Assembly: GCF_001815865.1 (NCBI RefSeq)
Contig: NZ_KV822211.1
Span: forward strand, 1 to 64,000
Length of the DNA stretch: 64,000 bases
From: Abiotrophia sp. HMSC24B09
GTDB lineage: Bacteria > Bacillota > Bacilli > Lactobacillales > Aerococcaceae
Direction of reading: 5' to 3'
The stretch's first letter is position 1; each line of letters opens with the position of its first letter. The notes beneath the pieces were generated by a model that ran no database searches, was not told the DNA's origin, and was given only the letters and a program-made list of their open reading frames with translations. Below, piece by piece: positions 27,399-36,310 of this stretch. A program made the position numbers and the translations under genes.

Positions 27399-27432
27399 TG
27401 TCTTTCTCCTCTGGTTCAATCTTACCCTACCC

Positions 27433-27441
27433 ATTATAGCA
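27433..27441 (-). promoter_or_regulatory. Extended -10 promoter of uvrA
   Basis: TGcTATAAT on the minus strand, about 35 bases before the start codon. No convincing -35. Confidence 0.5.
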
Positions 27442-27474
27442 CACTTAGTCTCCTAGGTGCGAAAATTTGTTCGC

Positions 27475-27506
27475 AAAAAAAGCGCCGACCCTCAAGGGCT
27501 AGCGCA
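27475..27506 (-). terminator. Terminator of the dnaX-tag operon
   Basis: Imperfect stem (GCGC...CCCT with AGGG...GCGC) followed by seven T on the minus strand. The left arm overlaps the tag stop codon. Confidence 0.7.
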
Positions 27507-28065
27507 CTGCTTGATAACAGAAACATTCTGGCTCGTGGTCATTGACCATGCCGATGGCTTGTAGATAGGAATAGACCGTCACACTGCCTAAAAACTTGAA
27601 GCCACGCTTCTTGAGGTCTTTGGTAATGCGATCGCTTAGATCACTTCGGGTCGGCCGCTCCCCTGGGGGTGGAAAGGCCACCTGGCCCTCCGTAAAGTGC
27701 CAGATATAGGCATCGAAGCTGCCCCATTCGGCCTGAACCTTGAGAAAGGCCTGGGCGTTGGCAATGGTCGCTCGAATCTTGCCCCGATGGCGGATAATCC
27801 CCGCATCCTGGGCTAACCGTTCGACATCCTCTTCCTGATACTGGGCAATACGGCCATAGTCATAGCCTTCCAAGGCACGGGCAAAGTTGGCCTCCTTGGA
27901 TAGGACCAAGCGCCAGGACAAGCCCACATGGAAGGATTCCAGGACTAGCCATTTGAAGAGGTCTAAATCCTGGTGCTGAGGCACACCCCAAACCTGGTCA
28001 TGGTAGGCCTGATAATAATCCGGCATATTGGTGGCCCAGGCGCAACGTTTTTTACTTGCGTCCAT
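27499..28065 (-). CDS. tag: DNA-3-methyladenine glycosylase I
   Basis: Removes 3-methyladenine from alkylated DNA. From ATG 28065 it has 188 residues, nearly the E. coli Tag length. Zinc-ligand positions are visible: Cys in KKRCAWA, His in YHDQVWG, and His and Cys in NDHEPECF at the C-terminus. The family core LESFHVGLSWRLVLSKE carries the catalytic Glu. The start overlaps the preceding small gene by 14 bases and has only a weak ribosome site, implying coupling; earlier ATGs in frame (28089, 28098) are alternatives. Confidence 0.9.
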   Translation of the reverse strand: MDASKKRCAWATNMPDYYQAYHDQVWGVPQHQDLDLFKWLVLESFHVGLSWRLVLSKEANFARALEGYDYGRIAQYQEEDVERLAQDAGIIRHRGKIRATIANAQAFLKVQAEWGSFDAYIWHFTEGQVAFPPPGERPTRSDLSDRITKDLKKRGFKFLGSVTVYSYLQAIGMVNDHEPECFCYQAVR

Positions 28066-28246
28066 GGTCCTTGCCTTTGGCTTGGTCATCCTGGTCATCT
28101 TCTAAGGCGCTTGGGTCAAAGGCGAATTGGTCGGTAGGATCGACGAATTCCTTCTTCTCTTCATTTAGGACTAAGCCTAACTTGGCCATGGCAGCCTCTA
28201 AGTCTTTATCGTTTTTCAATAAGAAATCTTCATCTTTTAATGCCAT
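28052..28246 (-). CDS. Small acidic hypothetical protein (64 residues)
   Basis: Unrecognised. Good evidence that it is real: AAAGGAGG 7 bases before ATG 28246, start 16 bases after the rsmI stop, and overlap with tag. The sequence is charged, with a helical N-terminal half (KNDKDLEAAMAKLGLVLNE) and a very acidic patch (SALEDDQDDQ) before a basic end (AKGKDHGRK). No membrane segment or signal. Cotranscribed with rsmI and tag. Confidence 0.7.
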   Translation of the reverse strand: MALKDEDFLLKNDKDLEAAMAKLGLVLNEEKKEFVDPTDQFAFDPSALEDDQDDQAKGKDHGRK

Positions 28247-28262
28247 AAGTCTTCCTCCTTTA

Positions 28263-29135
28263 TTAGTCAGTCAGGTCGTGATAGGCCTGATAGACGCTCT
28301 GTTTTTTCAGTCCGTAAGTCTTGGCCACTTGCTTAATGGCTTGCTTGGCATTGACGCCTTCTTGGGCCATGAGGTCTTGGACCAAGACCTTGAGATCGGT
28401 CTCTGCCGTTAGCTCAGGGCCCGTCTCGACCTTACCCCCGCCAGCGATTAAGAGGACACATTCGCCCTTGATTTCCTGGTCCGCTAGGCTCATGAGTACT
28501 TGATGTACACTGCCTCGAATATAGGTCTCATAACGCTTGGTTAACTCCCGAGCTATGACCACGGCTCGATCCGGCCCCAATCCCTGGCGAATGGCCTGCA
28601 GAGCCTGCTTGATGCGGTGGGGCGACTCGTAGAAAATGGCCGTCGAATCCTGGCCTGCCACTCGATCTAAGACAGCAACCTGGCCTTTCTTATCCCGTGG
28701 GAAGAAGCCGTAATAGGTGAAGGTCTGGCAGGATAAGCCCGAAGCAATCAAGGCTGTCAGGGCCGCATTGGCGCCCGGCAGAGCTACCACTGCCAGTCCC
28801 TGGCTAAGGGTGGCATCCACCAAGGGATGACCCGGGTCGTTAATCAGGGGCATGCCGGCATCTGACACCAAGGCCAAATCCTGACCTTGCGCCAAACGTT
28901 CTAACAAGGGCTGGAGACGGTCAGCCTGGCTATGCTCATGGAAGCTCTGCATAGGCGTCTCAATCTCAAAATGGTTTAAGAGTTTAATGGTATTGCGGGT
29001 ATCCTCCGCCAGAATCAAATCCGCTTCCTTGAGGTGTCGAATGGCCCGGAAGGTCATGTCTTCCAAGTTACCAATCGGCGTTGGCACCAAGTAGAGGGTG
29101 CCACCCGCCCGGGACTCAAAGCTCCGTTGTTCCAT
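28263..29135 (-). CDS. rsmI: 16S rRNA (cytidine(1402)-2'-O)-methyltransferase
   Basis: SAM-dependent enzyme that modifies C1402 of 16S rRNA in the ribosomal P-site region. 290 residues. Tetrapyrrole-methylase fold: [55 protein letters not shown] and FYESPHRI are all typical of RsmI. GGAGGT is 5 bases before the ATG. The start overlaps the GIY-YIG gene by 20 bases. Confidence 0.95.
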   Translation of the reverse strand: MEQRSFESRAGGTLYLVPTPIGNLEDMTFRAIRHLKEADLILAEDTRNTIKLLNHFEIETPMQSFHEHSQADRLQPLLERLAQGQDLALVSDAGMPLINDPGHPLVDATLSQGLAVVALPGANAALTALIASGLSCQTFTYYGFFPRDKKGQVAVLDRVAGQDSTAIFYESPHRIKQALQAIRQGLGPDRAVVIARELTKRYETYIRGSVHQVLMSLADQEIKGECVLLIAGGGKVETGPELTAETDLKVLVQDLMAQEGVNAKQAIKQVAKTYGLKKQSVYQAYHDLTD

Positions 29136-29448
29136 CTTGCACCTCCAAAGGGATAATTAAGGGTTGGCTAGCCGATAAGGACGTCAAGCCATGGCGGAAG
29201 AGATAGTCTTCTTTCTGGGATCGGGTCAGTCGCTTAAAACGCGCCTCTGCCCGCATGGCCAGAGATCGGCTCGGCCGCTCTTCCGCATAGAGCAAGCGAA
29301 CCGGCCGGCGCTTGGCTTGTTGGGTATATTTAGCGCCCTTGCCAGCATTATGACTGGCAGTCCGCGCTTCTAAGTCCACCGTATAGCCGGTATAGAGAGT
29401 ATGGTCCGCGCAGTAGAGCACATAGAAAAAATACTGTTTAGTCGCCAT
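29116..29448 (-). CDS. yazA: GIY-YIG domain endonuclease-like protein (UPF0213, YazA)
   Basis: 110 residues. A single GIY-YIG domain: [20 protein letters not shown] at the N-terminus (the GIY and YIG elements appear as YVLY and YTGY), the Arg in [15 protein letters not shown] and the Glu in [10 protein letters not shown]. Family members are small nuclease-like proteins of unknown role. The rsmI-yazA-yabB-yabA order is conserved in Firmicutes. Overlaps both neighbours (11 and 20 bases). Confidence 0.9.
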   Translation of the reverse strand: MATKQYFFYVLYCADHTLYTGYTVDLEARTASHNAGKGAKYTQQAKRRPVRLLYAEERPSRSLAMRAEARFKRLTRSQKEDYLFRHGLTSLSASQPLIIPLEVQDGTTEL

Positions 29449-30190
29449 AATAAATTGCCTTCATTTCTGGGGTGTATTGCTGATCCGACCCATAAATGAC
29501 AATCGGCGGCTCCACCTTCAGACCTTGGCGCCCACCCGCATAAATGGCTTCAACCAGCACCACCTTGGCCACCTGGTCGGCCTTGCCATAGGCAAATTGC
29601 AGGCGATGAACACTAAAGCCCGCCCCTAGCAAGGTCTCCATCAAGTCATCTAGGCGGTCTGGCCGATAGACACAGAAGAGCTTGCCCCGCGTCTTGAGCT
29701 GGCGCTTGGCCTGGGCCACCCATTGTTCCAGGGTCAAGTAGACCTCATGCCGGGCAATGGCATGGGAGGTCAGGTGGTGTTGGGTCTGTTTGTTAGTGAC
29801 CGAGAAATAAGGAGGATTGCAAGTTACAACATCATAGAGGGGGCGCGCCGCCGCCATGGTTTTGACATCCCCTTGGCGAAAAGTCAGCCGGTCCGTCAGA
29901 TCATTGAGCTGGCAAGAGCGCTGGGCCATGTCCACTAGGGCCTCTTGCAGTTCAATCGCATCGATGTGACCGGCTGTTTTGGCACTGAGCAGGAAGGGAA
30001 TGACCCCTGTCCCACTACAGAGATCCAGAATTCTGGCCGTCTGGCGTCGTGGCACCTTGGCAAAATGGGCCAATAGAATGGCATCGACTGAGAAGGCAAA
30101 GTAGTCTGGATTTTGTATAATCGATAATTTCTCGCGGGCTAGATAGTCTAGGCGCTCGCCGGGCTTAAGTAAGTCAGTCGCGTCTGTCAT
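29438..30190 (-). CDS. yabB: tRNA1(Val) adenine(37)-N6-methyltransferase-like (YabB/TrmN6)
   Basis: SAM-dependent RNA or N6-adenine methyltransferase of 250 residues. SAM motif [16 protein letters not shown], acidic ribose contact AIELQEALV, and catalytic NPPY in VTCNPPYF. Family members methylate A37 of tRNA-Val in E. coli; the Gram-positive substrate is inferred. It lies between yabA and yazA, overlapping the latter. Confidence 0.88.
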   Translation of the reverse strand: MTDATDLLKPGERLDYLAREKLSIIQNPDYFAFSVDAILLAHFAKVPRRQTARILDLCSGTGVIPFLLSAKTAGHIDAIELQEALVDMAQRSCQLNDLTDRLTFRQGDVKTMAAARPLYDVVTCNPPYFSVTNKQTQHHLTSHAIARHEVYLTLEQWVAQAKRQLKTRGKLFCVYRPDRLDDLMETLLGAGFSVHRLQFAYGKADQVAKVVLVEAIYAGGRQGLKVEPPIVIYGSDQQYTPEMKAIYYGD

Positions 30191-30199
30191 AGGGACCTC

Positions 30200-30592
30200 C
30201 TAGTGGTTGTCGCGCTGGAAACTATCCAGGAGATTCTGACAGAAGATACACTCTTCACCTGGCTCCCGCTTCATACCATAGAAGGTATGGCAGATATGGA
30301 TGCCTTCCTGGTAGAAGGTCTGCAGGCGCTCGCGCCCCGCTTGTTGCCGTTTGGCTGGCGCCACTTGACTAGTCTCCTCCGGATGCTTGTCTTCTTGCTC
30401 TGGGGGCAAATCCGTCAGGGGCGGGCTGGCTTCGCTGACGACCGATGCTAGCTGGGCATTGGCCATGCGAAGACGATTATTTTCATGGGAAAGTTCTGTT
30501 ACCTGGTGCTTGAGTTGCGCCATGGTATCACTTAATTGGCTAAACTGACTATCCATTAGGGCCAGAATCTGGGTCAAGTTTGACTCATCCAT
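30200..30592 (-). CDS. yabA: Replication initiation control protein YabA
   Basis: Binds DnaA and DnaN and restrains chromosome initiation. N-terminal leucine-zipper-like coil (about 5-55), Pro/Glu-rich linker, and a C-terminal zinc-binding domain with HICHTFYG and GEECIFCQNLL (His-Cys-Cys-Cys). I prefer ATG 30592 (130 residues) because AAAGGA is about 10 bases upstream; a GTG at 30598 is possible. In Bacillus yaaT lies between holB and yabA; here it is missing. Confidence 0.93.
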   Translation of the reverse strand: MDESNLTQILALMDSQFSQLSDTMAQLKHQVTELSHENNRLRMANAQLASVVSEASPPLTDLPPEQEDKHPEETSQVAPAKRQQAGRERLQTFYQEGIHICHTFYGMKREPGEECIFCQNLLDSFQRDNH

Positions 30593-30636
30593 TAGCACAA
30601 CATCCTTTCGTTATCAATAAGAGTGAATTGGCTTGC

Positions 30637-31590
30637 TTAGCGCCCCGCCTTAAATCGTAAGACGCACTGTTCTAAAGCCAACTGAGGGGATACATTAGCC
30701 AAAATCCGCTGCTTAGCTTCTAGCAAGAGCTGATTAAGCCGCAAGAGGTCAGCCTGGCTAGGCAGGCCTTGTTTGGCCAATTCGGTCAAGAAATGCCCCT
30801 GGAAATCATAGGCTGCTGCCTTGGTTAAGAGCTGATGGGTCAGACGCAGGCAATAATCTGCCAGGTCCAAGCCACCCTGCTGAGTCAGGTCTCCCTTGAG
30901 ACGGGTCTGCAGAACCACAAAGGCCATAGGGTCGCCCATCACTAGCTGGCGATACCAGCCGTTCCAGGTCTTGATAGCCTGCTCAAACTGGGTCGCCTCA
31001 TAATCGCTGGTCCAGCGAGCCACGGTTTCCTCTCTGAAGCCTGCCAGGATCTGGGCGTGAACGGGCAAGACGCCGTGAGCCTCCCAGTCCGCTGCCTGGG
31101 CTTGGCGGTCTGGCGCCTCCAGATGCAGGACTTGAACCCGTGACAAAATAGTCGGCAGGAGCAAGTTAGCACTTGGGCTCCAGAGGAAGAGATAGACATT
31201 GGCCACCGGCTCCTCCAAGATGGTCAAAAGGGCGTTGGCCGAAGAGGCATTGAGGCGTTCGGACTGCTCAATAATAGCAAACTTACCCCGCCCTTCTAGC
31301 GGGCTCTGCCCCAACCATTCCTTGAGCTCGCGGACCTGGTCGACCTTGAGGGTCTGGCCTTGAGCCTCTAAGTAATAGACATCGGCATACTGGTTATCGG
31401 CAATCCGTTGGCGGATGGTCGTTGGGTCGCCAGCGCTATCCCTAGAGAAATAATCTTGGGCTAGGGCCGTTATGACGGCTCGCTTGCTAGTTATGTCCCC
31501 ACCTGTCAGCAGATAGGCGTGGGCTAGGTGGCCTTCCTGGACCTGCTGGGCAAAATAAGCCTTGAGGGCTTCGACGCTATAGGTAGCCAT
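30637..31590 (-). CDS. holB: DNA polymerase III delta' subunit
   Basis: Clamp-loader subunit. From ATG 31590 (AGGTGG 8 bases upstream, overlapping the darA stop) it has 317 residues. HLAHAYLLTGG opens the AAA+ module. The Walker A position is degenerate (GGDITSKRA), as usual for delta', which does not hydrolyse ATP. LNASSANALLTILEEP is the sensor/SRC-like segment. Works with DnaX encoded upstream in the same operon. Confidence 0.93.
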   Translation of the reverse strand: MATYSVEALKAYFAQQVQEGHLAHAYLLTGGDITSKRAVITALAQDYFSRDSAGDPTTIRQRIADNQYADVYYLEAQGQTLKVDQVRELKEWLGQSPLEGRGKFAIIEQSERLNASSANALLTILEEPVANVYLFLWSPSANLLLPTILSRVQVLHLEAPDRQAQAADWEAHGVLPVHAQILAGFREETVARWTSDYEATQFEQAIKTWNGWYRQLVMGDPMAFVVLQTRLKGDLTQQGGLDLADYCLRLTHQLLTKAAAYDFQGHFLTELAKQGLPSQADLLRLNQLLLEAKQRILANVSPQLALEQCVLRFKAGR

Positions 31591-31602
31591 ACCAGTCGCC
31601 AC

Positions 31603-31935
31603 CTAGAATTGGTGGAAGCTTTCGATTGGTAAGACGAAGACGGTCGCGCCCCCTACTTCAACTTTAACAGGTAGGTTAACAGCTGAGTCTAGTCCCATAT
31701 CCAAATGGAGCGGAGCGCTGACATATTGTTCACGCGCCTTAGAACATTGGTCAATAATCTTCAAGACTTCCTCAATCCGTTCTTCCTCAATCCCAATCAT
31801 AAAGGTAGTATTGCCGGCCCGTAAGAAACTACCGGTGGTAGATAACTTGGTGGCACGGACATTGGCATCATAGAAAGCGCGGCTCAATTCGTTTTGGTCT
31901 TGATCTTGAACAATGGCAATAATTAATTTCATCAT
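31603..31935 (-). CDS. darA: Cyclic-di-AMP receptor, PII-like (DarA/PstA/YaaQ)
   Basis: 110-residue trimeric PII-like signal protein that binds c-di-AMP. The N-terminus MKLIIAIVQDQDQNEL, TTGSFLRAGNTTFMIGIEEE and GGATVFVLPIESFHQF match the family closely. Two ATGs lie in a row (31935, 31932); AAGGAG is better spaced to the second. Between tmk and holB, as in Bacillus. Confidence 0.95.
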   Translation of the reverse strand: MMKLIIAIVQDQDQNELSRAFYDANVRATKLSTTGSFLRAGNTTFMIGIEEERIEEVLKIIDQCSKAREQYVSAPLHLDMGLDSAVNLPVKVEVGGATVFVLPIESFHQF

Positions 31936-31958
31936 GATACTCCTTCTCCTCTCTGTCT

Positions 31959-32591
31959 CTAGAGGGCATGTTGATGTAGAACGTCAATACAAGCAGCCAC
32001 GACCTGGTCTAGTGGCGCTTGGCCGTCAATGACCTTAATGCGCTCTGGCGAGGCTTGGGCCAAATCTAGGAAGGCCTGGCGGACCCGGTTATGGAAGTCC
32101 AGGGATTCTTGGTCTAGGCGATCATACTGGCGCTGACCACGAGCCTGATGAATGCGGGCTAGGCCCACCTCAGCTGGCACATCGATTAAGAGGGTCAGAG
32201 CCGGCAGTTGATCTTCTACCGCAAATTGGTTAATGGACCAGATTAGATCCACCGGAATATCGCGGGCCATGCCTTGGTAAGCCAAGGACGAATCCACGAA
32301 GCGGTCACAGAGAACGATTTTACCTTGACGCAAGGCTGGTAGAATCACTTCGACCAAGTGTTGACGGCGGGCTGCCGCAAACAAGAGGGCCTCTGTCCGC
32401 GGGTCCATGGCAGTGTGATCCACATCTAGAATAACCCGTCTAATCTCCTCCGCAATGGGCACGCCCCCCGGCTCACGAGTGGTCAGGACTTGATGGCCCT
32501 GGCCCTCTAAATAGGCGGTTAACTCCGCAATCACACTGCTCTTGCCGGCCCCATCAGGACCTTCAAGGGTTATAAACTTTCCTGGAAACAT
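31959..32591 (-). CDS. tmk: Thymidylate kinase
   Basis: Phosphorylates dTMP to dTDP. 210 residues. P-loop TLEGPDGAGKSS at about 8-19, dTMP-binding TREPGGVPIAEEIR, DRFVDSSLAYQG, and the lid arginines in the RGQRQYDRLD segment. Third gene downstream of dnaX after ybaB and recR. Confidence 0.96.
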   Translation of the reverse strand: MFPGKFITLEGPDGAGKSSVIAELTAYLEGQGHQVLTTREPGGVPIAEEIRRVILDVDHTAMDPRTEALLFAAARRQHLVEVILPALRQGKIVLCDRFVDSSLAYQGMARDIPVDLIWSINQFAVEDQLPALTLLIDVPAEVGLARIHQARGQRQYDRLDQESLDFHNRVRQAFLDLAQASPERIKVIDGQAPLDQVVAACIDVLHQHAL

Positions 32592-32616
32592 GCCTTCTCC
32601 TCACTTTGTCTTTCCA

Positions 32617-33213
32617 CTATAATTCACGTCGCCCTTCAATGGCCCGGAAGAGGGTCATCTCATCGGCGTATTCAATGTCACTGCCTACCGCCAAACCGTG
32701 AGCTAGGCGGGTCACCTTAATACCAGCGGGCTTAAGCAAGCGGGCCAAGTACATGGCGGTCGCTTCCCCTTCAGCCGTGGCATTGGTGGCCACAATGACT
32801 TCTTCAATCTCCGTCTCCTGCAAACGACGCAGGAGCGAAGGAATATTCAAATCTTCTGGCCCCGTGCCTTCCATAGGTGATAAGACCCCATGAAGGACAT
32901 GGTAGAGGCCATGATATTCATGCATTCGCTCCATGGACATGACATCCCGGGCATCTTCTACCACTAGGACCGTCTTGCTGTCACGACTTTGATCGGAACA
33001 GATGACGCAAAGCTCGCTGTCCGTGATATTGCCGCAAGTCGGGCAGAAACGCAAGTCACGTTTGACTTGAATCAGGGCTTGAGCGAACTCGGTCACGTCG
33101 GATTCTTTCATGTCAAGGACATAGAAGGCCAACCGAGCCGCTGTCTTGGCTCCAATACCCGGTAATTTGGTAAAACTATTGATTAACTTCGCGATAGGTG
33201 CAGGGTATTGCAC
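32617..33213 (-). CDS. recR: Recombination mediator RecR
   Basis: Zinc protein acting with RecF and RecO to load RecA at gaps. 198 residues. Helix-hairpin-helix [13 protein letters not shown] at the N-terminus, zinc finger [16 protein letters not shown] (about 57-72), and a TOPRIM domain starting [14 protein letters not shown]. Standard length and operon position after ybaB. Confidence 0.97.
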   Translation of the reverse strand: MQYPAPIAKLINSFTKLPGIGAKTAARLAFYVLDMKESDVTEFAQALIQVKRDLRFCPTCGNITDSELCVICSDQSRDSKTVLVVEDARDVMSMERMHEYHGLYHVLHGVLSPMEGTGPEDLNIPSLLRRLQETEIEEVIVATNATAEGEATAMYLARLLKPAGIKVTRLAHGLAVGSDIEYADEMTLFRAIEGRREL

Positions 33214-33244
33214 TGGGTGGCCACCTCCTTTGATGGTTTATAGG

Positions 33245-33568
33245 CTAGAAGGGTAGGTTCATGCCTTGGGTGTATTTACCTAGGCGTGATTCCGTCGCTT
33301 GGTCTACTTGCTTCAAAGCATCGTTGACTGTTGCAATCACTAAATCTTGTAACATCTCGATATCATCTGGATCTACCAAGTCTGGCGCTAGGTCCAATTC
33401 TACCAATTCCTTCTTGCCGTTGACTTTAACCGTTACTAGTTGGTTAACATCTTGGGCTTGAAAGATAGTAGCTTCAATGGCCGCTTGCTCCTTGGTCATT
33501 TCTTTTTGCATTTTTTGGATTTTTTGCATCATGCCTTGCATGTTGCCCATATTTCCCATTCCACGCAT
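33245..33568 (-). CDS. ybaB: Nucleoid-associated protein YbaB/EbfC family
   Basis: 107-residue DNA-binding protein. The true start is ATG 33568 (AAGGAG 8 bases upstream); the frame is open to 33703 inside dnaX but without a ribosome site there. The N-terminus is Met/Gly-rich (RGMGNMGNMQGMMQKIQKMQ), followed by the conserved VTVKVNGKKELVELDL core. Ribosome site lies just after the dnaX stop. Confidence 0.94.
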   Translation of the reverse strand: MRGMGNMGNMQGMMQKIQKMQKEMTKEQAAIEATIFQAQDVNQLVTVKVNGKKELVELDLAPDLVDPDDIEMLQDLVIATVNDALKQVDQATESRLGKYTQGMNLPF

Positions 33569-33593
33569 CTTTATATCTCCTTTAATGCTTGCT

Positions 33594-35561
33594 TTATTTT
33601 TCGTAATCGATGTCGACCACATCTTGACCAAAGAGGGCCAAGGCTTGGCTGACAACAGGTGGGAGGTTGTCCTGATCTGGTGCCTGTGCGAAGACAGGAT
33701 CAACCGTCGGCAAGTCCTCCTGGTCCACTAGTGGCTGAGCGGGCTCTGGCCTTTCCATTGGCAGGCCAAACAAATCGGTGCCTGGCTCACTTGCCTCTGG
33801 CGCTTCTGGCAAGTCCATCATGACTTGCTCTAGGCTTTGGAAGTCGTCTGACTGTGGCTTGGCTTGTTCAGCTTCTATAGACTCTGCTTCAGGGGCTAGC
33901 CTAATAGGTTCTACCACGGCACCAATTTTGATTGGGCCGCCCGCTTGATCATAGAGGACCTTATAGGTCTGGCGCACCTGACTCCATTCACTCTGTAAGA
34001 CAAAGGCTAGGGCGACCGGCCGGTCAAAGTGGCGGGCCAGTTGGCGGCTAAGTTCTTGGACGAAGTCCGCATCTTGTTGGACCCGGCCACAGAAGTCCTG
34101 GCTCTTGAAGGATAAGAGAATACGTTCAGGACCTGCTGCCTGTACCTCTGCCCCCGTCAAGCGCACGCGGTCTTGTGGTGGCAGGGATTCTAGCCAAGCA
34201 GCCCAGCCGCTTTTGAGCTGGCTGACGTCTTGACGTGTGGCTTCATTGAGGACGGCATAGACGGCATCCGTGTCCAAATGATAGGCTTGACGCTGTCCAC
34301 CAGGACGCTCGCGCGGTACCCGTGGTTGGTCATCCTCTGCTGGGGCTTGAGGGCTAGGGACTGCTTGAGCAGGAGCTCCCGCCTGCAACTGAGCTTCTAA
34401 TTGGCTAACCTTGGCCTCTAGGGCTTGCGCCTGACGCACAAGGTCGGCCACGGCGCCTGACTCAGGGCCAGAAGCTACCGGCTTATTTGAGACCTCTTGA
34501 GCCAATTCAATGGTAGCCACTTCTACGAAGAGGTCTGCCTGCGTAGCAAAACGCATTTGATTTAAGGCCTGATTCAGTCTTTCAATTAGATTGTAATAGA
34601 AGCGATTGTCCCCAGCCTGACGCAGAGGCTTGAGTTCTGCTTGGGTCAGGAGGGTGAAGTTGTCTTTGGAATTCAAGGTCAACAAGAGGTCCCGGCAGAA
34701 GAGGATTAACTCTTCCACGAAGCGGTTGGCCTGCTTGCCTTCTTGAAGACTGGCCTGCAGGATGCTCAAGGCCTTAGGCCCATCGTGGGCTTGCAGGGCA
34801 GTCAGATAATCGATATAGACGAGCTGAGACAAGGACCCCGTCACTTCCAAGGCCGATTGAACGGTCACCGCTGAACGGTTATAGGATAGGGATTGGTCCA
34901 GCAAACTCAGGCTATCCCGCATCCCACCATTGGCGGCCCGCGCAATCACTGCCAGGGCTTCGGCTTCAAAGTCAATCCCGTCTTGTTCCAGAATATACTG
35001 CATGCGGCCGACTAAATCAGCCTGACTAATCCGGCCGAAGTCGAAGCGTTGAGTCCGCGAGATAATAGTGGCGGGAATCTTATGGGGTTCCGTCGTTGCT
35101 AGGATGAAGAGAACCTGAGCCGGTGGCTCTTCCAGGGTTTTGAGCAGGGCGTTAAAGGCCCCGGTGGTTAGCATATGGACCTCGTCGATGATATAGACCT
35201 TGTAGGTCGCTTGACTGGGCGCATAGCGCACCTTGTCCCTTAGGTCACGGATTTCCTCAACCCCGTTGTTGGAGGCCGCGTCAATCTCAATAACGTCGCT
35301 TAATTGGCCAGCTGTAATGGCCTGGCAAAGTTCACACTGGTTGCAGGGATTGCCATCTGTCTGATGTGGACAATTGACTGCCTTGGCCAGAATCTTGGCC
35401 GCAGAGGTCTTCCCTGTTCCCCGTGGCCCGGTGAACAAATAGGCGTGGCTTAATTGCTGGTTCTTGACCGCATTTTTTAGGGTTTCGGCAATTAGGGGTT
35501 GCCCCACTAACTCGTCAAAACTTTGGGGCCGCCAGACCCGATATAAGGCTTGATAACTCAT
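33594..35561 (-). CDS. dnaX: DNA polymerase III gamma/tau subunit
   Basis: Clamp-loader ATPase of 655 residues. YRVWRPQSFDELVGQ N-terminus, Walker A GPRGTGKTSAAK (about 45-56), zinc module with four cysteines (CPHQ, CNQCELC), Walker B IIDEVHML, sensor LFILATTEPHKIP. The C-terminal third (about 390-655) is a Pro/Gln/Glu-rich tau extension ending in a short acidic tail. I saw no obvious slippery heptamer, so I assume tau only. First gene of the long dnaX-to-tag operon. Confidence 0.96.
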   Translation of the reverse strand: MSYQALYRVWRPQSFDELVGQPLIAETLKNAVKNQQLSHAYLFTGPRGTGKTSAAKILAKAVNCPHQTDGNPCNQCELCQAITAGQLSDVIEIDAASNNGVEEIRDLRDKVRYAPSQATYKVYIIDEVHMLTTGAFNALLKTLEEPPAQVLFILATTEPHKIPATIISRTQRFDFGRISQADLVGRMQYILEQDGIDFEAEALAVIARAANGGMRDSLSLLDQSLSYNRSAVTVQSALEVTGSLSQLVYIDYLTALQAHDGPKALSILQASLQEGKQANRFVEELILFCRDLLLTLNSKDNFTLLTQAELKPLRQAGDNRFYYNLIERLNQALNQMRFATQADLFVEVATIELAQEVSNKPVASGPESGAVADLVRQAQALEAKVSQLEAQLQAGAPAQAVPSPQAPAEDDQPRVPRERPGGQRQAYHLDTDAVYAVLNEATRQDVSQLKSGWAAWLESLPPQDRVRLTGAEVQAAGPERILLSFKSQDFCGRVQQDADFVQELSRQLARHFDRPVALAFVLQSEWSQVRQTYKVLYDQAGGPIKIGAVVEPIRLAPEAESIEAEQAKPQSDDFQSLEQVMMDLPEAPEASEPGTDLFGLPMERPEPAQPLVDQEDLPTVDPVFAQAPDQDNLPPVVSQALALFGQDVVDIDYEK

Positions 35562-35599
35562 TGTCCACCCTCCTTTTTGGGCACAGATATTTCCTATCT

Positions 35600-35608
35600 A
35601 TTATAGCA
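35600..35608 (-). promoter_or_regulatory. Extended -10 promoter of the dnaX operon
   Basis: TGcTATAAT on the minus strand, about 40 bases before dnaX. No good -35. Confidence 0.5.
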
Positions 35609-35689
35609 TAAGTAGCCCTTGATTCGCTAGGTATGGCCCTAGAAAATCAAGGCAACTTGCTTAAATCTGCCTAGCACTAAAACTCCTTT

Positions 35690-35720
35690 CCCTATTTATC
35701 TATTCTATAGATAAATAGGG
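35690..35720. repeat. Perfect palindrome, CCCTATTTAT family (second copy)
   Basis: Arms CCCTATTTATCTAT and exact complement around TCT. Outer half identical to the palindrome at 24490-24522. No T run beside it. Confidence 0.85.
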
Positions 35721-35806
35721 TAGAAGTTGGTCAAAATACGTGATATTTTGGACACTAAATTCATGATTTGTGCCTTAAATATAACTACTGGCAGGTTAAA
35801 AGAAAA

Positions 35807-35834
35807 CCCATTATATCATATATGATATAATGGG
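35807..35834. repeat. Perfect 28-bp palindrome, ATTATATCATA family
   Basis: CCCATTATATCATA followed directly by its exact complement, with no loop. The 26-base core recurs at 46106-46131. Lies about 30 bases downstream of the SRP RNA gene, after that gene's own T run. Confidence 0.9.
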
Positions 35835-35865
35835 CGATTTTGATAGTATTTGATGGGTAAAAAAA

Positions 35866-35942
35866 TAAGCACATGGCTTTGTCACTTATAGCTGCTACCT
35901 TCCGGTCCTGACTCGATTCATGACGCCGCCATTGCCTACTCT
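35866..35942 (-). ncRNA. ffs: Signal recognition particle RNA (small bacterial type)
   Basis: The minus strand contains the SRP hallmark GTCAGGACCGGAAGGTAGCAGC, formed of the asymmetric and symmetric loops and the GGAA-type tetraloop region. The helix closes with GTCATGAATC pairing toward TATAAGTGAC, and outer pairing of GCAATGGC with GCCATGTGC. It ends in TTATTTTTTTA. Binds Ffh for co-translational membrane targeting. The exact 5' end is estimated from the promoter. Confidence 0.9.
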
Positions 35943-35943
35943 T

Positions 35944-35972
35944 ATTCTAGCAAAAGCTGACTCAAAAAGCAA
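35944..35972 (-). promoter_or_regulatory. Promoter of ffs
   Basis: TTGCTT (35967-35972) and TAGAAT (35944-35949), 17 bases apart, with TGc before the -10. Start near 35937. Confidence 0.6.
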
Positions 35973-36133
35973 GATGGACGAACCAAAGCTCAATCGCGAC
36001 TTCTTGGCTGGCACGAGCGTTGGCCTGGCAGTCCCTTGGCTCCTTTCCTTATACCCTAATCCAGCAAACAAAAAACAGAGCACCATACAAGACGGTACTC
36101 TGGGCTTTGCTAGAAGATTCTAGCCTTATCATA

Positions 36134-36205
36134 AGCGGAAAACGGGATTCGAACCCGCGACCCCCACCTTGGCAAGGTGATGTTCTACCTCTGAACTATT
36201 TCCGC
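36134..36205 (-). tRNA. tRNA-Gly (anticodon GCC)
   Basis: Acceptor GCGGAAA, D-arm TTCAGAGGTAGAA, anticodon loop TTGCCAA, T-arm GCGGGTTCGAATCCCGT. Last of three tRNA genes on this strand. CCA is not encoded. Confidence 0.95.
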
Positions 36206-36215
36206 AAGTTGGCGA

Positions 36216-36288
36216 TGCCGGCTAAAGGATTTGAACCCTCGACCCTCTGATTACGATTCAGATGCTCTACCAACTGAGCTAAGCCGGC
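36216..36288 (-). tRNA. tRNA-Thr (anticodon CGT)
   Basis: Acceptor GCCGGCT, D-arm AGCTCAGTTGGTAGAGC, anticodon loop ATCGTAA, T-arm GAGGGTTCAAATCCTTT. Reads ACG codons. Confidence 0.95.
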
Positions 36289-36310
36289 TACAGCTTGCTA
36301 AAAGCAAGAA

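Noticed and set aside
33594-33640. Programmed frameshift site in dnaX
   Set aside because: The only A-rich run is at the stop codon itself; no slippery heptamer plus stem was visible at the expected gamma/tau boundary.
35895-36250. Reading frames across the ffs and tRNA region
   Set aside because: They overlap SRP RNA and tRNA genes and have no family resemblance.
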